From the IMG/VR virus record IMGVR_UViG_3300023179_000056, positions 27,886 through 91,885 of that record: a DNA stretch of 64,000 nucleotides, one strand, 5' to 3'. The notes under the pieces were generated by a model that was not told the origin of the DNA, did no database searches, and worked only from the letters and a program-made list of their open reading frames with translations. This DNA comes from a virus. A program made the translations under genes and the position numbers. Below are positions 23,701 to 32,459 of this stretch, piece after piece (the stretch's first letter is position 1; every line of letters begins with the position of its first letter).

Positions 23701-24590
23701 GCATACTGGACGTTATCTATCAAAGCAGATTCTCGGATATCTATTTGGGTCTGCGTGCCACAGACATCAATGTGGTTGGTGGAGAATTTGTTGGTCCTTT
23801 TGAAAGCCATGCACCAGAAGAGCTGATTCCCGGATCAGCATTTGACACCTTGGATTTCCGTGTGTTCACTCAAGTGAGTGTGGTAGCAGAATTGTTTGGT
23901 GATTTGGTGGTGCCAGAATCAGTGGATTTTAGAATTTTCCAAGACATGCGAGGCGCACAGGCCACTTACCGAATCACGCCTGATACCACAACCGTGCTCA
24001 CACAAAAATTGTTTAAAGATCAAGACACAATACATGTTGCAGATGCCGCAGCACTGGCACAACCCAATTTGCAAGCCAACATCTGGGGTGTGATCACCAT
24101 AAACGGTGAACGCATTATGTATCGTGAGATTGACACCAACAACAACACTGTGAGCAGTTTGTTGCGTGGCACAGCAGGTACCGCAGTGGCCGAGCATGAC
24201 TTGGGTTCCACTGTGTATAACATCAATAATGGCAACTTGGCGCCAGTTGAATATCAAGATCACGTGGTGTATACCAATACTTTAGCTGATGGCAGTACCA
24301 CAACATTCTCAGCACCAAATATCGATCTCAGTGCATTGACTGTGAGTTTTGCTGAACAAGCCATCTTGGTGTATGTGGCAGGCATACGGGTGTACACTGG
24401 ATACACTGTGGATTCTGTGGCACCTGCAACCATAACATTTGGCACAGCACCTGCTGCTGGTTATGAAGTTTCCATACTGGTACGTCAAGGATTTGGTTGG
24501 TATCAACCAGCAGCTGGCAATCCATCAGACGGCACAGCTCTGCAGGTCACCCAAACCGACGCCGCAAGGTTCTTCCGAGAACAAAATTAA
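11724..24590 (+). CDS. Giant baseplate-associated virion protein with FG-GAP-like propeller
   Basis: 4,288 residues in one uninterrupted frame, starting on the last base of the gp6 stop. The N-terminus ([20 protein letters not shown], then [20 protein letters not shown]) and a late region (about 3350-3700: [18 protein letters not shown]) look like conserved structural domains. A motif pairing FG or YG with GAP/GSP recurs near residues 2246, 2300, 2358, 2623, 2748, 2946 and 3035 (for example FGQSVAQN...[15 protein letters not shown]...[15 protein letters not shown]...IGAPNTD), consistent with seven FG-GAP blades interrupted by insertions. A Gly/Thr-rich module (TGGTGTYTV..., TGGTGTYLV...) occurs twice (about 830-865 and 2560-2615). 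Position after gp6 suggests it replaces gp7/gp10-type wedge-periphery proteins or acts in adsorption. Confidence 0.75.
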   Translation: MATTKSVDFLPPIFQTSTNKQFLSATLDQLVQEPEFKKTQGFVGRHVGPGVNPNDYYVVEPTAARSNYQLEPGVISLVPDTDTIADAVTYPGITDAIGRQGGFTNNSSRLYTSDYYTWDPFINFDKFTNYSQYYWLPGGPISVGVSGTTIPTTATYDVTRTDAYYEFSSLPGQNPVITLVRGGTYKFAVNQAPDAFWIQSDPGVNGRLPYAPNISSRTVLGVTNNGEDSGTITFSVPYKTAQQFYYDLTLAPTITVAGQVDLVTNIDYNQINGALVAAFFASYPSGIDGITNLQNRTVVFNNTTAPTDVYQIQYIGTGPSQTIQLVPVLSVPSLNKFTIMFGAEWSNTQWYLNASGYFEQIPLLTAVQDLLWYQDSTNPEIFGQIRLVDQTQAASINVVTDILGKKNYTSPNGVVFTNNLKITFEGTVFPASYQAQTYYVAGVGTAIQLLLETDYVTPEIAHTASIPWDFVPWDSANWDGTLNQPLDPDYITIALDSPDLNAWTRSNRWFHIDVINAAAAYNNTIPVLDNAFRAKRPIIEFRGGTRLYNMGTESKDPINIIDLNQTDALSNVNGTTEYYIDGYQLQQGSRVIFARDADLAVRDKIYVVNFVSPASVPLPDSSLVDQPIIDLVPADDALALIDQCVVCLSGNTLQGVTFYYDGTQWIRAQQKTEVNQNPMFDVYDQAGYSLGNRVVYPSSTFSTVKNNIGTVTGGSPLFSYAIGPGTVADTVLGFPLRYLSLNNIGDIVFDNNLYADTFIYVKDNIQQTANISIGHVRQYENRTVYAKELGWQKAAVKSQVYQQFNFTYSTTLVTASISGTTLTVTQGPATGSLLIGQSISGKGVVPGTQITGLLTGTGGTGTYTVTPAQTVLSEIITATTPLILDVAAVPTGMIPSVKVYATSVSQNYSSLFQDPGNYTVTTTDNTTTIRFNPTTKIVQGDIVEVLVLSDQTSAVGFYQVPVNLENNPLNGNNPYFTLGTIRTHYDTIAQNLVNLTGPVNGANNSRDLGNIVPYGLSILQQSSPMTLAGYFLRKPDYDIFASLAFNSREYEKFKAQFLNTAVQGDYTNMTVAEILNAVFSEINTGQTSSNPFYWSDMLPTGTVYTQLQTTVTPITGLVFDLTQVYNYTSANYQALLVYINDRLLTRNIEYVVSTDAPVITILIPLAVGEVVTIQEYEATFGSYVPNTPTKLGLYPAYVPEIFLDETYVTPTVVIRGHDGSITRAFGDFRDQLLLEFETRIYNNLKLDNNPVPLTAAEVIPGQFRTTDYSLLEIQDILNQDFLTWVGWNKLDYKTQDYIPANEFTWNYSTASNKLTSDPLLIGAWRGIYNYFYDTIYPATRPWELLGFSERPSWWENQYGPAPYTSGNLVLWGDLAAGLVRDPVAAYVRPEYIRPELLQVIPVDSEGQLLSPQQVVVGNFNTADFRKSWTAGDDGPVENAWRTSSAYPFAIMRLLALTRPAEFFSLFADRDLYRFDTDYDQYLYNNRYRLDANGVEVYGNGISKASYIDWIVDFNRVSGINSTAALTADLKNLDVRLCYRMASFTGKNLLELYTEKSSPNSLNSNLLLPDDSYNLLFYKNVPFAQLTYSSVIVQSTATGWAVYGYNMSQPYFNILQSRVNGNLGTISAGNSTVRVPVTYTNNVVQIPYGYVFTNQTLVADFLLSYGALLQSQGVVFNTLENGYVLDWNQMVSEFLYWSNQGWDTGSIINLNPGASKLIVERPGAIVDSIAVQTVENMVLNADRVPFNARDLVIERLDNTFTITSLTTETINFLNIKFTSYENMIVLDNTSIFADLIYNPITGARQSRIRLVGWTTTEWNGQLNAQGFILNQDDIKPWDPLKKYSRGEIVKWKNTYYSAIDIVQPSAEFDINNWRVSNYTSIQQGLLPNLANKSNQLANSYNIYTANLELNQDLFSYALIGWKPRQYMVNLELDSTSQVSLYQQFLGTKGTVRAADIFSFADIGHGPTQYQIYENWAILRGVYGANANRSFYELQLNEALLTANPSTVQVILPNQASLAEQTVLLNNLWKSSYKITSPNILTTVTLPIEDSALPSAGYVNFDDVDITVFDITNTAELSANIDNINLGTDIWVARINSYDWGIYRTSQIPGYLDSVTTNLDGTSVFTFTQPHGITTTGRLFIIRFFSDEVNGVYNVLRIPSINQLVAEFSFVNAGQITAVGNGIGFVLQTQRVKQASDVISLPYANSLIPGNKVWVDNNGLGLWEVLEKQLVFTSTDEIKAAVPQTNSEFGQSVAQNKDNIYAIVGSPAYNSGIGAAYTYIRSTVNPFAENSVLELNAIDTVGYGRAVSIGNQTWQVIGAPASDNNLGYAATVYRIPGTSTFITSGLLTVPVVTDLVYPAEFGYSVAMSQDEHWMYIGAPGINKVFAYGLVEVQTQTKKYTTTGTTSIFNYSNYIVIDSQYPNQLTVVLNNQELTEGLDYILTASSVVFNSTPPSDLILQISRRTSATYTGDGSTHLFSLNEYLYTAVNIYSFVVAVNGVLQRPNIDYEFNADYSTTGRDLIFFTAPAAAAVITITTNSYYTFVDTLEFTIEFTASITGNTLSVTDMPIGSPSLAVGMILSGTGVAQGTRITALVSGTGGTGTYLVSPGQTTASTVITARLPDDSRFGESIACTIDGTQILIGAPNTDTGNVIDAGTVYAYDRSVQNFVITNATQTSYTVDGGVLISPTFVNLNNNFLVNTEDNIDGTFSVSGATVTVTVPLAVGDVLQVQPNTFSLLQIVNANTPSVAANFGSSVDMCRFSCSVYTGAPHDSSVLSQAGSVQRNVNQSRLYGTTTSQTVDPELTPGHSIRINNQQVVLSNPDQWIGTVIWPANSLVQDTGSVYQAIRTVPVGVTLNDVTYWKQSSWVAVLANDINTSGIANVIASTGAIGTATFGLLTVSVKNVSAADPGNRVTVLPGLTGTIFQALGFNTYAYTQTITSPAPSINANFGAALNIDTSATTLTVGAPGGNLYRPNTFDQGTTYFDGRTTTFNGPLYQSGVVYTYDYLSSASDSVRDPGKFAFGQQIYDQRVQELDQFGTAMDYTNGVLMIGSPGSDVDDSTLSELNYGRVAIFRNDTLTPAWAVIHEQLPVVDIKLINSVYSYSASTGAKTTFFDFIDPLQGKILSAAAENINYTSAVDPAAYNVGPVNNYGRIWAETHVGEIWWDTNSVRFVDPNQDNITYAARRWAQIFPGSTVDVYQWVSSAVPPAGYTGPGTPRDIVSYNATNGINANGIFTTTYYFWVKGITTINTTAGKTLSINGISRYIADPRSSGIPYVAFLNASSTGIYNAVNDISAQDTILSIEFDQELTSDNVHTQYSLIPQDRADGFLPDNLYLKFIDSLCGVNSTGAAVPDVTLSPANRYGVQFRPRQSMFEDRFLALKNYFGRVNSVLAQYPITEIRSFALLNSREPEPPAGTGAWDKRVANLEELSYQNLASVPVGYLYLVASDSDQNGLWTIYQVTATKTFATLDLVRVQNYDTRRYWSYINWYLPGYNPSKLVIATVGVYSDLSKLSLYQAPVGSSVRVTANSQNKWEIYLRVATDTWDRVALQDGTIKISAELWDYQLGRFGFDTEVFDAQYFDQEPVIETRRIIQAINQELLVDELLIDRNRALILMFNFVLSEFESPDWLSKTSLIDVDHTIRELVAFQTYQRDNQDFVLDYIKEVKPYHVQIREFNLIYNGLDSYQGSPTDFDVPAYYDTDVIPNQFVSPILTPYTVSTAQGTGTPDDASDAASDSLIWQAQPWNFWYQNHTLAVVGASVAAAGSGYTVAPVATVTGDCVTPAELTVTINSAGQLTGVVVNNPGVGYTTTALITLSGGNGTGGQLVAVMAGPGVGTDQNPMAANSGDTQYYNLVRSFNLTMKYDRYQYVSTIVDWEPNVNYDTGTQVRYDNRVWSANSPDSTAVNSQTFDPADWLLVDAATLSGVDRTMGLYVPTVNQPGLDLGQLISGITYPGVQVSAPTFGQNTGFDVGNFDINPFDNIAYGPEGLPTYDPGILDVIYQSRFSDIYLGLRATDINVVGGEFVGPFESHAPEELIPGSAFDTLDFRVFTQVSVVAELFGDLVVPESVDFRIFQDMRGAQATYRITPDTTTVLTQKLFKDQDTIHVADAAALAQPNLQANIWGVITINGERIMYREIDTNNNTVSSLLRGTAGTAVAEHDLGSTVYNINNGNLAPVEYQDHVVYTNTLADGSTTTFSAPNIDLSALTVSFAEQAILVYVAGIRVYTGYTVDSVAPATITFGTAPAAGYEVSILVRQGFGWYQPAAGNPSDGTALQVTQTDAARFFREQN
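14153..14354 (+). repeat. Diverged Gly/Thr-rich module, copy 1 (paired with about 19378-19578)
   Basis: Residues about 812-876 of the giant protein ([35 protein letters not shown], then VLSEIITA) match a second stretch at about 2553-2617 ([35 protein letters not shown], then TASTVITA). The DNA has diverged but the protein pattern is clear, pointing to internal module duplication or shuffling. Confidence 0.6.
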
Positions 24591-24591
24591 G

Positions 24592-24602
24592 CTAAATAAA
24601 TC
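24592..24602 (+). promoter_or_regulatory. TAAATA late-promoter-like box
   Basis: CTAAATAAATC directly precedes the small gene at 24603. It is too close to the ATG for a conventional leader, so assignment as a promoter is tentative. Confidence 0.3.
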
Positions 24603-24749
24603 ATGAAGCAAAATCAGCAGATCACCCCACAGACGCCACGCCAGGCACCAGTAGCTCGCCCAGACGAGCGTGGTGCTATTGCAGTATCAGGATTTTTAAA
24701 GATCTCTGATCCTGTGACCAAACAAATATTTGTGGAGAAAAAAGCATGA
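24603..24749 (+). CDS. 48-residue protein resembling the N-terminus of the next gene
   Basis: Starts MKQNQQITPQTPRQAPVARP and ends in a segment GFLKISDPVTKQIFVEKKA. That segment matches GFVKIFDPKSGEVFVDKKN near the start of the following 203-residue protein. The stop overlaps the next start (ATGA, 24746-24749). It may be a small structural partner or a remnant of a duplicated copy of the neighbour. There is no clear ribosome-binding site; it may be coupled to the giant gene. Confidence 0.6.
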   Translation: MKQNQQITPQTPRQAPVARPDERGAIAVSGFLKISDPVTKQIFVEKKA

Positions 24750-25357
24750 TAATACCAGTTCAGATACAAGGGTTTGTAAAGATTTTTGATCCAAAATCTG
24801 GTGAAGTTTTTGTAGACAAAAAGAATTCAATACACTATGAAAACATGAGTATTTCTCTAGCCCAGACACTAAGCAATAGAACTCTAGCCCAAGGTGGCGG
24901 ATGGATTTATGCCATGGCATTCGGCAACGGTGGAAGTTCAGTTGACCCCACTGGTGTGATCACATATTTGCCACCCAATACCACCGGTGTCAATGCAGAC
25001 CTGTACAATGAAACTTTTGCCAAGGTAGTAGATGACAATTCTGCTGCTGACACTGATGTGACCAACAATTATCTACAGGTGTTGCACACCTCCGGGCAGG
25101 TGTACACTGATATTCTGGTGAGTTGTTTGTTGGACTATGGCGAGCCGCCAGGACAACAGCCTTTTGACAATTCAACCAATTTCAATGGAGAATATGTGTT
25201 TGACGAGCTGGGACTCAAAGCTGTAAACGGAGACACTACCAATCTTCGACTGATAACACATGTGATTTTTCACCCAGTACAAAAAAGTCTAAATCGCCAG
25301 ATACAAATTGACTATACTGTGCGAATTCAAACACTAACTAACCTAAGCACAACATAA
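24746..25357 (+). CDS. Virion structural protein, probable baseplate/fibre connector
   Basis: 203 residues. The N-terminal motif GFVKIFDPKSGEVFVDKKN is followed by an amphipathic segment (SISLAQTLSNRTLAQGGGWI) and a beta-rich C-terminal half ending in paired strands (LRLITHVIFHPVQKSLNRQI, IDYTVRIQTLTN). It lies between the giant protein and the fibre gene. I do not recognise the family; a connector role is a guess from position. Confidence 0.55.
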   Translation: MIIPVQIQGFVKIFDPKSGEVFVDKKNSIHYENMSISLAQTLSNRTLAQGGGWIYAMAFGNGGSSVDPTGVITYLPPNTTGVNADLYNETFAKVVDDNSAADTDVTNNYLQVLHTSGQVYTDILVSCLLDYGEPPGQQPFDNSTNFNGEYVFDELGLKAVNGDTTNLRLITHVIFHPVQKSLNRQIQIDYTVRIQTLTNLSTT

Positions 25358-25362
25358 ATATG
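25353..25362 (+). promoter_or_regulatory. T4-type late promoter-like box (CATAAATATG)
   Basis: ATAAATA overlaps the stop of the preceding gene, 48 bases before the fibre gene at 25410. This is the best-spaced TATAAATA-like box for producing a leader with a ribosome-binding site (GGAGCAAGCAAT). Confidence 0.55.
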
Positions 25363-25409
25363 TGTAGACAAACAGGTAACACACACCTATAAGATTTGGA
25401 GCAAGCAAT

Positions 25410-26801
25410 ATGTCATATACAATCACTCTTACCGATGGTTCAACGTTCGCAACAATACCTGACGGAACCATCAACACCAGCTCAAGCATGACCCTGGTGG
25501 GCAAAAACTACGCTGGTTACGGACAGTTCATCAATGATGACATCATTCGTTTACTGCAAAATGGAGCAAATACCACAGCACCGGGGGCACCGCTGCAAGG
25601 TCAATTATGGTACGATCAAACCACAAACACCATGAAGATGTACTCCGGTAGTGCATTTAAGATTATTTCGGGTGCCACTTCCAGCGCCACAGCACCTTCT
25701 GTGTCCAATGTGGCAGGAGATTTGTGGTACGACAATGTAAATGCTCAGCTGAAAGTATACAGTGGTAGTGCCTGGTTGTTGGTGGGCCCGGCCTATACTG
25801 GAAATACCGGTGTGAGCGGAGCAATTGTCACAACCATTACAGACACCAATGCCATAAGTCATGTGGCTGTGGAAATGTATGTTGCTGATGCAGTTGTGGG
25901 CATTTTCAGCAAGGATGCTGCATATACCCCTGTTACACCGCCAGCAGGTGGCGGCTGGACCGGTAGTAAACAAGTGCAGCCAGGGTTGACCATGTCTGGT
26001 GCAATTTCTGGTGTAACTCCATTGTTTCAGGGCACAGCCAACAACGCCAATTACCTGGGCGGAACAGCAGCGTCGGGATTTTTGCGCACCACCACCAACC
26101 AAACCATGACAGGTACATTGGGTATCTTGAATGATACTGGACTGTCGGTGGGTGCAAGTTCCAGTTTTCGAGTTTCGGTAACTGGGTCAGATGTGTATGT
26201 GCGCAATCAAATATCCAATGGCAATTTGAATATACAAGCCAATGTGGGCGGAACCACAACCACAGTCATTGGCGTCAATGGCAGCACCGGCACAGTTAGT
26301 ATTCCTACTGTTTCGGTAGGAAACATTGTTAATGCCAATGCCAATGGTGTTGGCAATATTGGAAGCAGTAGCGGTTATTTCAACAAGGTATTTGCACAAG
26401 CTACCACAGCACTTTATGCCGACGTTGCAGAACGTTTTGCTGCTGATGAAATCTACGAGCCGGGCACTGTGGTTGAACTGGGTGGATCTGCAGAAATCAC
26501 AAGAGTGCTAATGGATGCCAGCGACAATGTATTTGGAGTTATTTCTACCCAGCCTGCATTTACCATGAATGGCGGTGCAGGGGATGACAATACTCACCCG
26601 CCAGTTGCCATGACTGGTCGTGTGCCTGTTCGTGTGACAGGTATTGTAAACAAAGGTGATCGATTGATCTCTGCAGGTGATGGTATTGCTCGTGCTGCAT
26701 TGGCTGGCGAAGCAACTGCATTTAATGTGATTGGTCGTGCATTATCCCACAAGCCCACCACAGGGGTAGGTACTGTAGAAGCCATTGTCACAATAAAATA
26801 A
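25410..26801 (+). CDS. Tail fibre protein with C-terminal chaperone-like domain
   Basis: 463 residues. The N-terminal half has repeated short units ending in LWYD...MYSGSAF / LWYD...VYSGSAW (about 65-130), seen in phage fibre shafts. A Gly/Asn/Thr-rich shaft follows, then at about 335-463 a domain beginning DVAERFAADEIYEPGTVVEL with ITR, GVIST and GRVPVRVTG, as in the C-terminal domains of many cyanophage and T4-like fibres (some self-cleaving chaperones). Likely role: host recognition. Confidence 0.7.
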   Translation: MSYTITLTDGSTFATIPDGTINTSSSMTLVGKNYAGYGQFINDDIIRLLQNGANTTAPGAPLQGQLWYDQTTNTMKMYSGSAFKIISGATSSATAPSVSNVAGDLWYDNVNAQLKVYSGSAWLLVGPAYTGNTGVSGAIVTTITDTNAISHVAVEMYVADAVVGIFSKDAAYTPVTPPAGGGWTGSKQVQPGLTMSGAISGVTPLFQGTANNANYLGGTAASGFLRTTTNQTMTGTLGILNDTGLSVGASSSFRVSVTGSDVYVRNQISNGNLNIQANVGGTTTTVIGVNGSTGTVSIPTVSVGNIVNANANGVGNIGSSSGYFNKVFAQATTALYADVAERFAADEIYEPGTVVELGGSAEITRVLMDASDNVFGVISTQPAFTMNGGAGDDNTHPPVAMTGRVPVRVTGIVNKGDRLISAGDGIARAALAGEATAFNVIGRALSHKPTTGVGTVEAIVTIK

Positions 26802-26813
26802 TAGGAAACCAGC

Positions 26814-27803
26814 ATGACATATTCAACAGGCGGATTAATCCAAGCATCGGACTTCAATGGTTTTGCAAGCAGTCTAAATGACGTATGGGGCACAGGCAGC
26901 GGAGACAGTGGATGGGGGCAAACAGCTATTCCCACAGTGAGTTCAAATGGTACAGTGACTGCTACCAACTGGGCCACATTGATCAACAATCTTTCCACAG
27001 CAGCTGGTCAAACTAATACTGGGTTAACGGTTCGAACCGCACCAGTCGCGGGCAATATTATTTCTCCCTTTATCAATTTGGGCACTGACATTGCCAATGT
27101 CGGTACTAACCGTGGAAATGCAAGGTTTACTGGCAGCAGCATTAACTCCTGGAGCGGTACAGTTTCTAAAACCACTAGCACCGTCGAGGGCCCAAGTCAC
27201 AACTGGGCACTAACTTGGGATCACACCATAACATTTCCCAGTGCCAACCAAGCTAGATATTTTTGGAACGCGGGAGGGTTGGTTCAAATCATCATGAGCA
27301 AAACCTCCACTGGTCTGGCCAACGATGCATCATGGAACAGTTTTATATCAAACATGGGCACTTTTTATTTAAGTGGTAGAGTCAACAATGCTTCTCAGTC
27401 CATTGGTGGTCAGACATTTACAGGATTCACAAGATATCTTGGTACAGGTACCCCCACCGTGTTCAATTCAACCACTGGATGGTGGCAGTTACCACCTAAT
27501 ATTGGTTATTCACTACTGTGGTCGATCTATAACAATGCTCCATACTCCCTTGAGCAGGTTATTATATCTGCGGGTATTCAAGGTACAAGTACTTTGATTC
27601 GGACCGTTTGGCAGCAATACGCGAATTTCAGTTCATCTTATGATGCTACTATAAGTGGTGGCACACCGACCAACAGCCCGTTTGGTGGTTATGGCACAGC
27701 ACCAACTGTATTATGCACACCAATTCTACCAGACACCAGTTATCTGCCCACTAATTCATGGGGAACTCCTACTGTGACTGCTTCTGTTATACAGTCAGGC
27801 TAA
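26814..27803 (+). CDS. Virion structural protein of the fibre region
   Basis: 329 residues with start MTYSTGGLIQASDFNGFASS, 12 bases after the fibre stop and preceded by AGGAAACC. Rich in Ser/Thr/Asn/Trp/Gly with no charged clusters, like other fibre or adhesin proteins. No catalytic motif is seen. I infer a fibre-associated virion component. Confidence 0.5.
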   Translation: MTYSTGGLIQASDFNGFASSLNDVWGTGSGDSGWGQTAIPTVSSNGTVTATNWATLINNLSTAAGQTNTGLTVRTAPVAGNIISPFINLGTDIANVGTNRGNARFTGSSINSWSGTVSKTTSTVEGPSHNWALTWDHTITFPSANQARYFWNAGGLVQIIMSKTSTGLANDASWNSFISNMGTFYLSGRVNNASQSIGGQTFTGFTRYLGTGTPTVFNSTTGWWQLPPNIGYSLLWSIYNNAPYSLEQVIISAGIQGTSTLIRTVWQQYANFSSSYDATISGGTPTNSPFGGYGTAPTVLCTPILPDTSYLPTNSWGTPTVTASVIQSG

Positions 27804-27822
27804 AACTCATCCGGGCTCAGAG

Positions 27823-27851
27823 TTGACTGTTGTGTTGTTTTTGTTTATAAT
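27823..27851 (+). promoter_or_regulatory. Sigma70 promoter TTGACT-N17-TATAAT
   Basis: -35 TTGACT at 27823-27828, 17-base spacer, perfect -10 TATAAT at 27846-27851. The ATG of the next gene begins seven bases after the -10, where transcription should start, implying a leaderless or near-leaderless message. Confidence 0.75.
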
Positions 27852-27857
27852 ATCTCA

Positions 27858-28163
27858 ATGAATACAGATGATTTACTTGCTCATGCAAAATCACGGTTTG
27901 ATCATGTGGCTGCACGCCGTGTGTTGAAGGAAAAATACGAAGCCAAAATGTTGTTTGCACATGCCGGAGGCATGTGGCGCGCAGGCCCTGACCTAATTGC
28001 ATTGTGTAATGCTTGCGCAACACAACAAGTGGTATTGCTAGATCTTTATGAAAACCCGGTCAAAGTAAATGCAGCAGATCTACAGGCATTGGCTCAGAGT
28101 TGTTGGCAAGAACAAATGAATGCCTGGCTGGTAGAGTATGAACATCTGAATAAAAAACGATGA
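27858..28163 (+). CDS. Small conserved-looking protein of unknown function
   Basis: 101 residues, mostly helical, with MRVLKEKYEAK-like charged helices and a CNAC pair (about 50-53). The stop overlaps the start of the glycosyltransferase gene (ATGA at 28160-28163), so the two are probably co-translated. The ATG sits at the predicted transcription start of the preceding promoter with no ribosome-binding site. I do not recognise it. Confidence 0.6.
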   Translation: MNTDDLLAHAKSRFDHVAARRVLKEKYEAKMLFAHAGGMWRAGPDLIALCNACATQQVVLLDLYENPVKVNAADLQALAQSCWQEQMNAWLVEYEHLNKKR

Positions 28164-28963
28164 CCACCGGTGCCTTGATATTTGCATTTGACAGCGAGCA
28201 AATAGACTATATTGGCCTGGCTGCCTGGAGCGCTCAGCGTATCAAACGGCATTTAAACATACCCACTGCTGTGGTAACCAATTGTACAGATCAGTGTCGC
28301 TTGGTCAACTTTGATCGCGTGATACTAGCAGATGCTGCCACAGGCGGAACGCGACTTTTTTCAGGTTACACACAAGCACAAACATGGTACAACGCTGGAA
28401 GAGTAGATGCATACACATTGACTCCTTGGGATCAAACTTTAGTTCTAGATGCTGATTATGTTGTTTGTAGTGATCAGTTGACCACAGCTATTCACAGCAA
28501 TCGAGATTTTTTATGCCATCGTATGGCTTGGGATATAACAGGAATCAATGATTTTGTGGAGTTGAATTGGTTTGGTACCAGTCGCATGCCCATGTGGTGG
28601 GCCACTGTGATGATGTTTCGCAAAAGTACCACAGCTGAATATATCTTTGATTGTATGAAAATGGTCAAAGAAAATTGGCCGCACTATAACGACTTGTATC
28701 ACAGTTCTGGTGGCATTTTTCGCAATGACCATGCACTCAGTATTGCATTGGGCATAACAAGTGGTCATACATTAAAAGTAGATCACATGCCATGGAGCCT
28801 GGCCACTATTGTGTCCAGTCACAGCTTGACTCAACTGGGCCCAGATCATTTTGAAATACAATATCACGACCAAGGCAAGTTAAAAACACTTGAGTGGCAA
28901 AACATGGATTTTCATGCCATGTGCAAAAAACAACTGGGAGACATAGTTGCTAATACAGTCTGA
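28160..28963 (+). CDS. GT-A-fold glycosyltransferase-like protein 1
   Basis: 267 residues. A Rossmann-like N-terminus (GALIFAFDSEQIDYIGLAAW) leads to a DxD-type metal/nucleotide-sugar site in TLVLDADYVVCSDQ (about 97-107), as in GT-A glycosyltransferases. A second acidic/His region (FRNDHALSIALGITSGHTLK) follows. The next gene is a paralogue with the same layout. Probable role: transfer of a sugar to a surface glycan, virion protein or DNA; the acceptor cannot be told. Confidence 0.65.
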   Translation: MTTGALIFAFDSEQIDYIGLAAWSAQRIKRHLNIPTAVVTNCTDQCRLVNFDRVILADAATGGTRLFSGYTQAQTWYNAGRVDAYTLTPWDQTLVLDADYVVCSDQLTTAIHSNRDFLCHRMAWDITGINDFVELNWFGTSRMPMWWATVMMFRKSTTAEYIFDCMKMVKENWPHYNDLYHSSGGIFRNDHALSIALGITSGHTLKVDHMPWSLATIVSSHSLTQLGPDHFEIQYHDQGKLKTLEWQNMDFHAMCKKQLGDIVANTV

Positions 28964-29720
28964 ACGAGGGTATTTAATAATAGCTCAACACTCTCAATCA
29001 GTTGACTATGTTGGCTGTGCACATCAGCTGGCTCGATCTATCAGACACTTTCATCCCAATGCCAAAATTTGTTTGTTGTCGGATTCTCACACCCAGCCAT
29101 GCAATTTGTTTGATTATCATCGAATATTCGCACACCCACTTGACCCCAACCCATACGCCAATGACTGGCAGGTGTTTGGCATCAGTCCGTTTAGACAAAC
29201 TATCAAATTAGAAGCAGACATGATCATTGCTAGTGCGATTGATCATTGGTGGACCATGCTAGAGCACAAGGATCTGGTGATATCCACCGGTGCAAGAGAT
29301 TTTTACGATCAAAAAACTACCAACCGATGGTATAGAAAAATATTTGATGACAACAATTTACCAGATGTATATAATGCCATAACATACTGGAGGTTAAGCA
29401 AAACTGCACAAGAGTTTTTTCAATTAGTAAAAACAATTTTTGAAAACTGGGAACAATACAAGACTCTACTAAAATTCCCTGACAAAATCCCATCAACAGA
29501 TTTGGTCTACGCCATGGTAGCGCAAATCATGGGACCAGATCAAGTGACCATGCCGTTTGTGAGTTATCCCAGAATTGTGCACATGAAGCGCGGCATAATT
29601 CCAACAAGTTTGCAAGACTGGACACAAGAACTGACTTGGGAATCTAATCCATTAAGGATTCAAACTGTGGCACAATGGGGTGCTGTACATTATCATCAAA
29701 AAGCCTGGCGCCATGACTGA
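28947..29720 (+). CDS. GT-A-fold glycosyltransferase-like protein 2 (start uncertain)
   Basis: 257 residues if started at TTG 28947. Paralogue of the preceding protein: YLIIAQHSQSVDYVGCAHQL, then IKLEADMIIAS in place of the DAD motif (E-A-D). The frame has no ATG at the expected N-terminus. The best ribosome-binding sequence (GAGGG, 28966-28970) would serve a start near 28974-28980, where only TTA and ATA codons exist, so initiation is non-canonical or coupled to the upstream stop at 28961. Confidence 0.6.
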   Translation: MLIQSERGYLIIAQHSQSVDYVGCAHQLARSIRHFHPNAKICLLSDSHTQPCNLFDYHRIFAHPLDPNPYANDWQVFGISPFRQTIKLEADMIIASAIDHWWTMLEHKDLVISTGARDFYDQKTTNRWYRKIFDDNNLPDVYNAITYWRLSKTAQEFFQLVKTIFENWEQYKTLLKFPDKIPSTDLVYAMVAQIMGPDQVTMPFVSYPRIVHMKRGIIPTSLQDWTQELTWESNPLRIQTVAQWGAVHYHQKAWRHD

Positions 29721-30057
29721 ACAAGAATTTTTAGACTTTTGGAAAACAATCAAATGGCCTGAACCCAGGCCAATTTTTTACAGATTATATCACGACCATA
29801 ATGGTTGGCCATTATTTTATAGTCGAGAAGATTTGGCTGGTAAGTACATAGATATTACTCCGGAACAATTCATAGTTCGTGACATGTCAGTGCGTGTGAT
29901 CAACGGAAAACTTGTGCCACGTAAAACTGTGTGGCTCAGCAAACTTGTGCCTGCCGCCTCGGGAACTCTTTGCCACCACAAAGATGTTGCTGTTGTGGTT
30001 AGCAATCAATCAGGACAACACTGGAAGAAAAAAGAAAATGTCACCGAAACAGATTAG
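29713..30057 (+). CDS. Small protein of unknown function in the glycan cluster
   Basis: 114 residues from the ATG at 29713, which overlaps the previous gene by eight bases. Starts MTEQEFLDFWKTIKWPEPRP; rich in Trp/Tyr/Pro early, basic at the end. Ends in TAG. I do not recognise it. Bases 30058-30158 downstream hold no gene. Confidence 0.6.
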   Translation: MTEQEFLDFWKTIKWPEPRPIFYRLYHDHNGWPLFYSREDLAGKYIDITPEQFIVRDMSVRVINGKLVPRKTVWLSKLVPAASGTLCHHKDVAVVVSNQSGQHWKKKENVTETD

Positions 30058-30158
30058 TACAGTAGATTTGACCCCAACAGAATTTTTGCACCAGTTTTGT
30101 TTGATTTGATCTGTCAAATTGAGTAGTTGATTTTCTAGAAATAACATGAAAGGTTGTT

Positions 30159-31073
30159 ATGAATCAAAAATCAGTAGATCTAGCAGATCTCTGTACCATT
30201 TATTTATCTTATGATGAACCCAAAAAAGAACAACATTGGATAACAATACGCAACCAAGTGCCTTGGGCCATAAGGGTAGATGGGGTCAAAGGTTCAGATG
30301 CTGCACACAAAGCTGCCGCAGAGGTCAGCACCACAGAACGATTTGTTTTAATTGATGGTGATAATCTTCCTGATCCTGAATTTTTCAATCAAACATTGAC
30401 ATTCTCCACAACAGATCATGAACATGCTGTGTACAGATGGCGGGCACGAAATCATATAAATGGACTCATGTACGGCAATGGCGGACTGAGCTCATGGACC
30501 AGAACTCATGTGAAAAACATGCAAACACATGAGAATTCAGATGGTCGAGCAGAAACACAAGTTGAATTTTGCTTTGACCCACTGTACTGGTCCATGCATG
30601 ATTGTTATTCAACCACATACCCCAATGGATCTGCTGCTCAAGCCTGGCGCGCTGGATTCAGAGAAGGAGTGAAAATGTGTTTGGATCGAGGCCAACGACC
30701 TACCATGATAGAATTTCAATCGCGGGTGCATCAACGCAATCTAGATCATCTCACAATTTGGCATAACATAGGTGCAGATGTAGAGTATGGGTACTGGGCC
30801 ATGGCCGGAGCACGTCAGGGCACATACATGACCATGCTCACAAACTGGGATTATTTGCAGGTGCAAGACTTTGATGCATTGAATGAATTGTGGCTTACAG
30901 TGAAAGATCAGCAGCCCGAGCATGTGAGCAACAACATTGCAAACGAACTGCACACACAGTTGGGTTTGCCCATGCACATGTTTACTCAAGAAGCCAGCAA
31001 ATTTTTCAAACATCATTATCGATCAAACTGGCGCAATCGTGGTGTTATGGTTCGAGAACTAGATGCAACGTAA
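30159..31073 (+). CDS. Glycosyltransferase-like protein, DGD-motif family
   Basis: 304 residues with an AAAGG site before the ATG. N-terminal pattern VDGVKGSDAAHKAAAEVSTT then FVLIDGDNLPDPEFF (about 62-76) fits a GT-A nucleotide-sugar fold with a DxD site. The C-terminal half of the gene at 34338 has the same architecture (VDSVNGRAAAYHAAARASTT) but has lost the DGD, so they are paralogues. Substrate unknown. Confidence 0.55.
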   Translation: MNQKSVDLADLCTIYLSYDEPKKEQHWITIRNQVPWAIRVDGVKGSDAAHKAAAEVSTTERFVLIDGDNLPDPEFFNQTLTFSTTDHEHAVYRWRARNHINGLMYGNGGLSSWTRTHVKNMQTHENSDGRAETQVEFCFDPLYWSMHDCYSTTYPNGSAAQAWRAGFREGVKMCLDRGQRPTMIEFQSRVHQRNLDHLTIWHNIGADVEYGYWAMAGARQGTYMTMLTNWDYLQVQDFDALNELWLTVKDQQPEHVSNNIANELHTQLGLPMHMFTQEASKFFKHHYRSNWRNRGVMVRELDAT

Positions 31074-31088
31074 CAGCATAAAAATAAC

Positions 31089-32459
31089 ATGAGCAAAAGC
31101 AAATTCTTGTCTTCGGCCGAGCAAATGCATGCAAAGCTGGGTGCCTCATTGTGTTTGGCCAAATGGAAGCAGGTGAGTTTGCATTTGCCCACGGGGTTGA
31201 ATAACTCATGCTATCATCCGCCATTGCACTCAATAGATCCTGCCGAGATCAAACACAATCCGTCTGCTCTACATAACACTCAGCATAAAAAAGCACAACG
31301 CAAAATAATGTTGCAGCAACAGCGCCCTGCGGAATGCAGTTACTGTTGGAACATGGAAGACTTGGGTCGGCTTAGTGATCGACACTACAGATCTGGCGAA
31401 CCTTGGGCAGCAGTGGATTTTGAAAAGATAAAAAACTCAACTGGAGATGAAGATGTTGTACCGTCGTATGTGGAAGTTAATTTTAACCATGCTTGCAACC
31501 TTAAATGCAGCTATTGCAGTCCGCAATTTAGCTCTAGTTGGCAACAAGAAGTTGAACGGCATGGCGCATTTCCTACTTTGGTGCCTCATAACGCTCCTGA
31601 GCACTTTAGCGGCCATCGCAGGCCTATCCCTGCCCGTGACCACAATCCTTATGTAGAAGCGTTCTGGGCATGGTGGCCTGATCTCTACTCTGAACTCAAA
31701 CACTTTCGAATGACTGGCGGAGAACCACTCCTGGATCGCAACACCTACAGAGTATTTGACTATGTGTTGTCTCATCCCAAAAGCGATCTGCATCTGGCAG
31801 TAACTTCGAACTTCAGCGTGGAACCCGAGTTGTCAGACAAATACTTCGACTATGTGAAAAGATTGTGCAATACCGACATCGAACACTTTATGCAGTATGT
31901 GAGTCTTGACTCGGGAATTGGTCCACAGGCAGAATACATCCGTTATGGATTGAGCTTTGAAAGATTGCAAACCAATGTAGAAACATATCTCAGAGATATT
32001 CCGTATCGCAACAGTCTCACGTTCATAGTGACCATGAACAATCTGTCAGTGACTGGATTTTTGCCATTGATGAAATGGATATTGGATCTACGTCGACAGC
32101 ATAGCCAAACATATCAACGTGTGTGGTTCGATACACCTGTGCTACGACAACCTGCTTGGCAAAGCCTGCAAACACTGCCTGAAAGTTACGCTGCTCTATT
32201 GGAAAAAGCAAGAGACTTTATGCTGGAAAATCTAGAGACTGAATCTGACCCATTTCATGGATTTAAAGATTATGAAGTTCAGCGACTGGAACGTGCCATA
32301 GACTGGATGCGATCTGCTACGTCGCAACCCACTGCTCTGGCCAACTTTTATAGATTTTTCATGGAACACGATCGTCGTAGAGGTACTGACTTTGAGACAA
32401 CATTTCCAGAAATGATCTCTTGGTGGAAACAATGCAAGGACACAACACATGGCCAATGA
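31089..32459 (+). CDS. Twitch-type radical SAM protein 1
   Basis: 456 residues. The CxxxCxxC [4Fe-4S]/SAM site is CNLKCSYC (Cys136, 140, 143). An upstream CSYCWNME pair (Cys83, 86) and the GGEPLL motif (about 215) match twitch-domain radical SAM proteins. The stop overlaps the start of a paralogue at 32449. Such enzymes modify proteins, peptides or small metabolites; the neighbouring glycosyltransferases suggest a joint surface or virion modification, an inference. Confidence 0.8.
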   Translation: MSKSKFLSSAEQMHAKLGASLCLAKWKQVSLHLPTGLNNSCYHPPLHSIDPAEIKHNPSALHNTQHKKAQRKIMLQQQRPAECSYCWNMEDLGRLSDRHYRSGEPWAAVDFEKIKNSTGDEDVVPSYVEVNFNHACNLKCSYCSPQFSSSWQQEVERHGAFPTLVPHNAPEHFSGHRRPIPARDHNPYVEAFWAWWPDLYSELKHFRMTGGEPLLDRNTYRVFDYVLSHPKSDLHLAVTSNFSVEPELSDKYFDYVKRLCNTDIEHFMQYVSLDSGIGPQAEYIRYGLSFERLQTNVETYLRDIPYRNSLTFIVTMNNLSVTGFLPLMKWILDLRRQHSQTYQRVWFDTPVLRQPAWQSLQTLPESYAALLEKARDFMLENLETESDPFHGFKDYEVQRLERAIDWMRSATSQPTALANFYRFFMEHDRRRGTDFETTFPEMISWWKQCKDTTHGQ

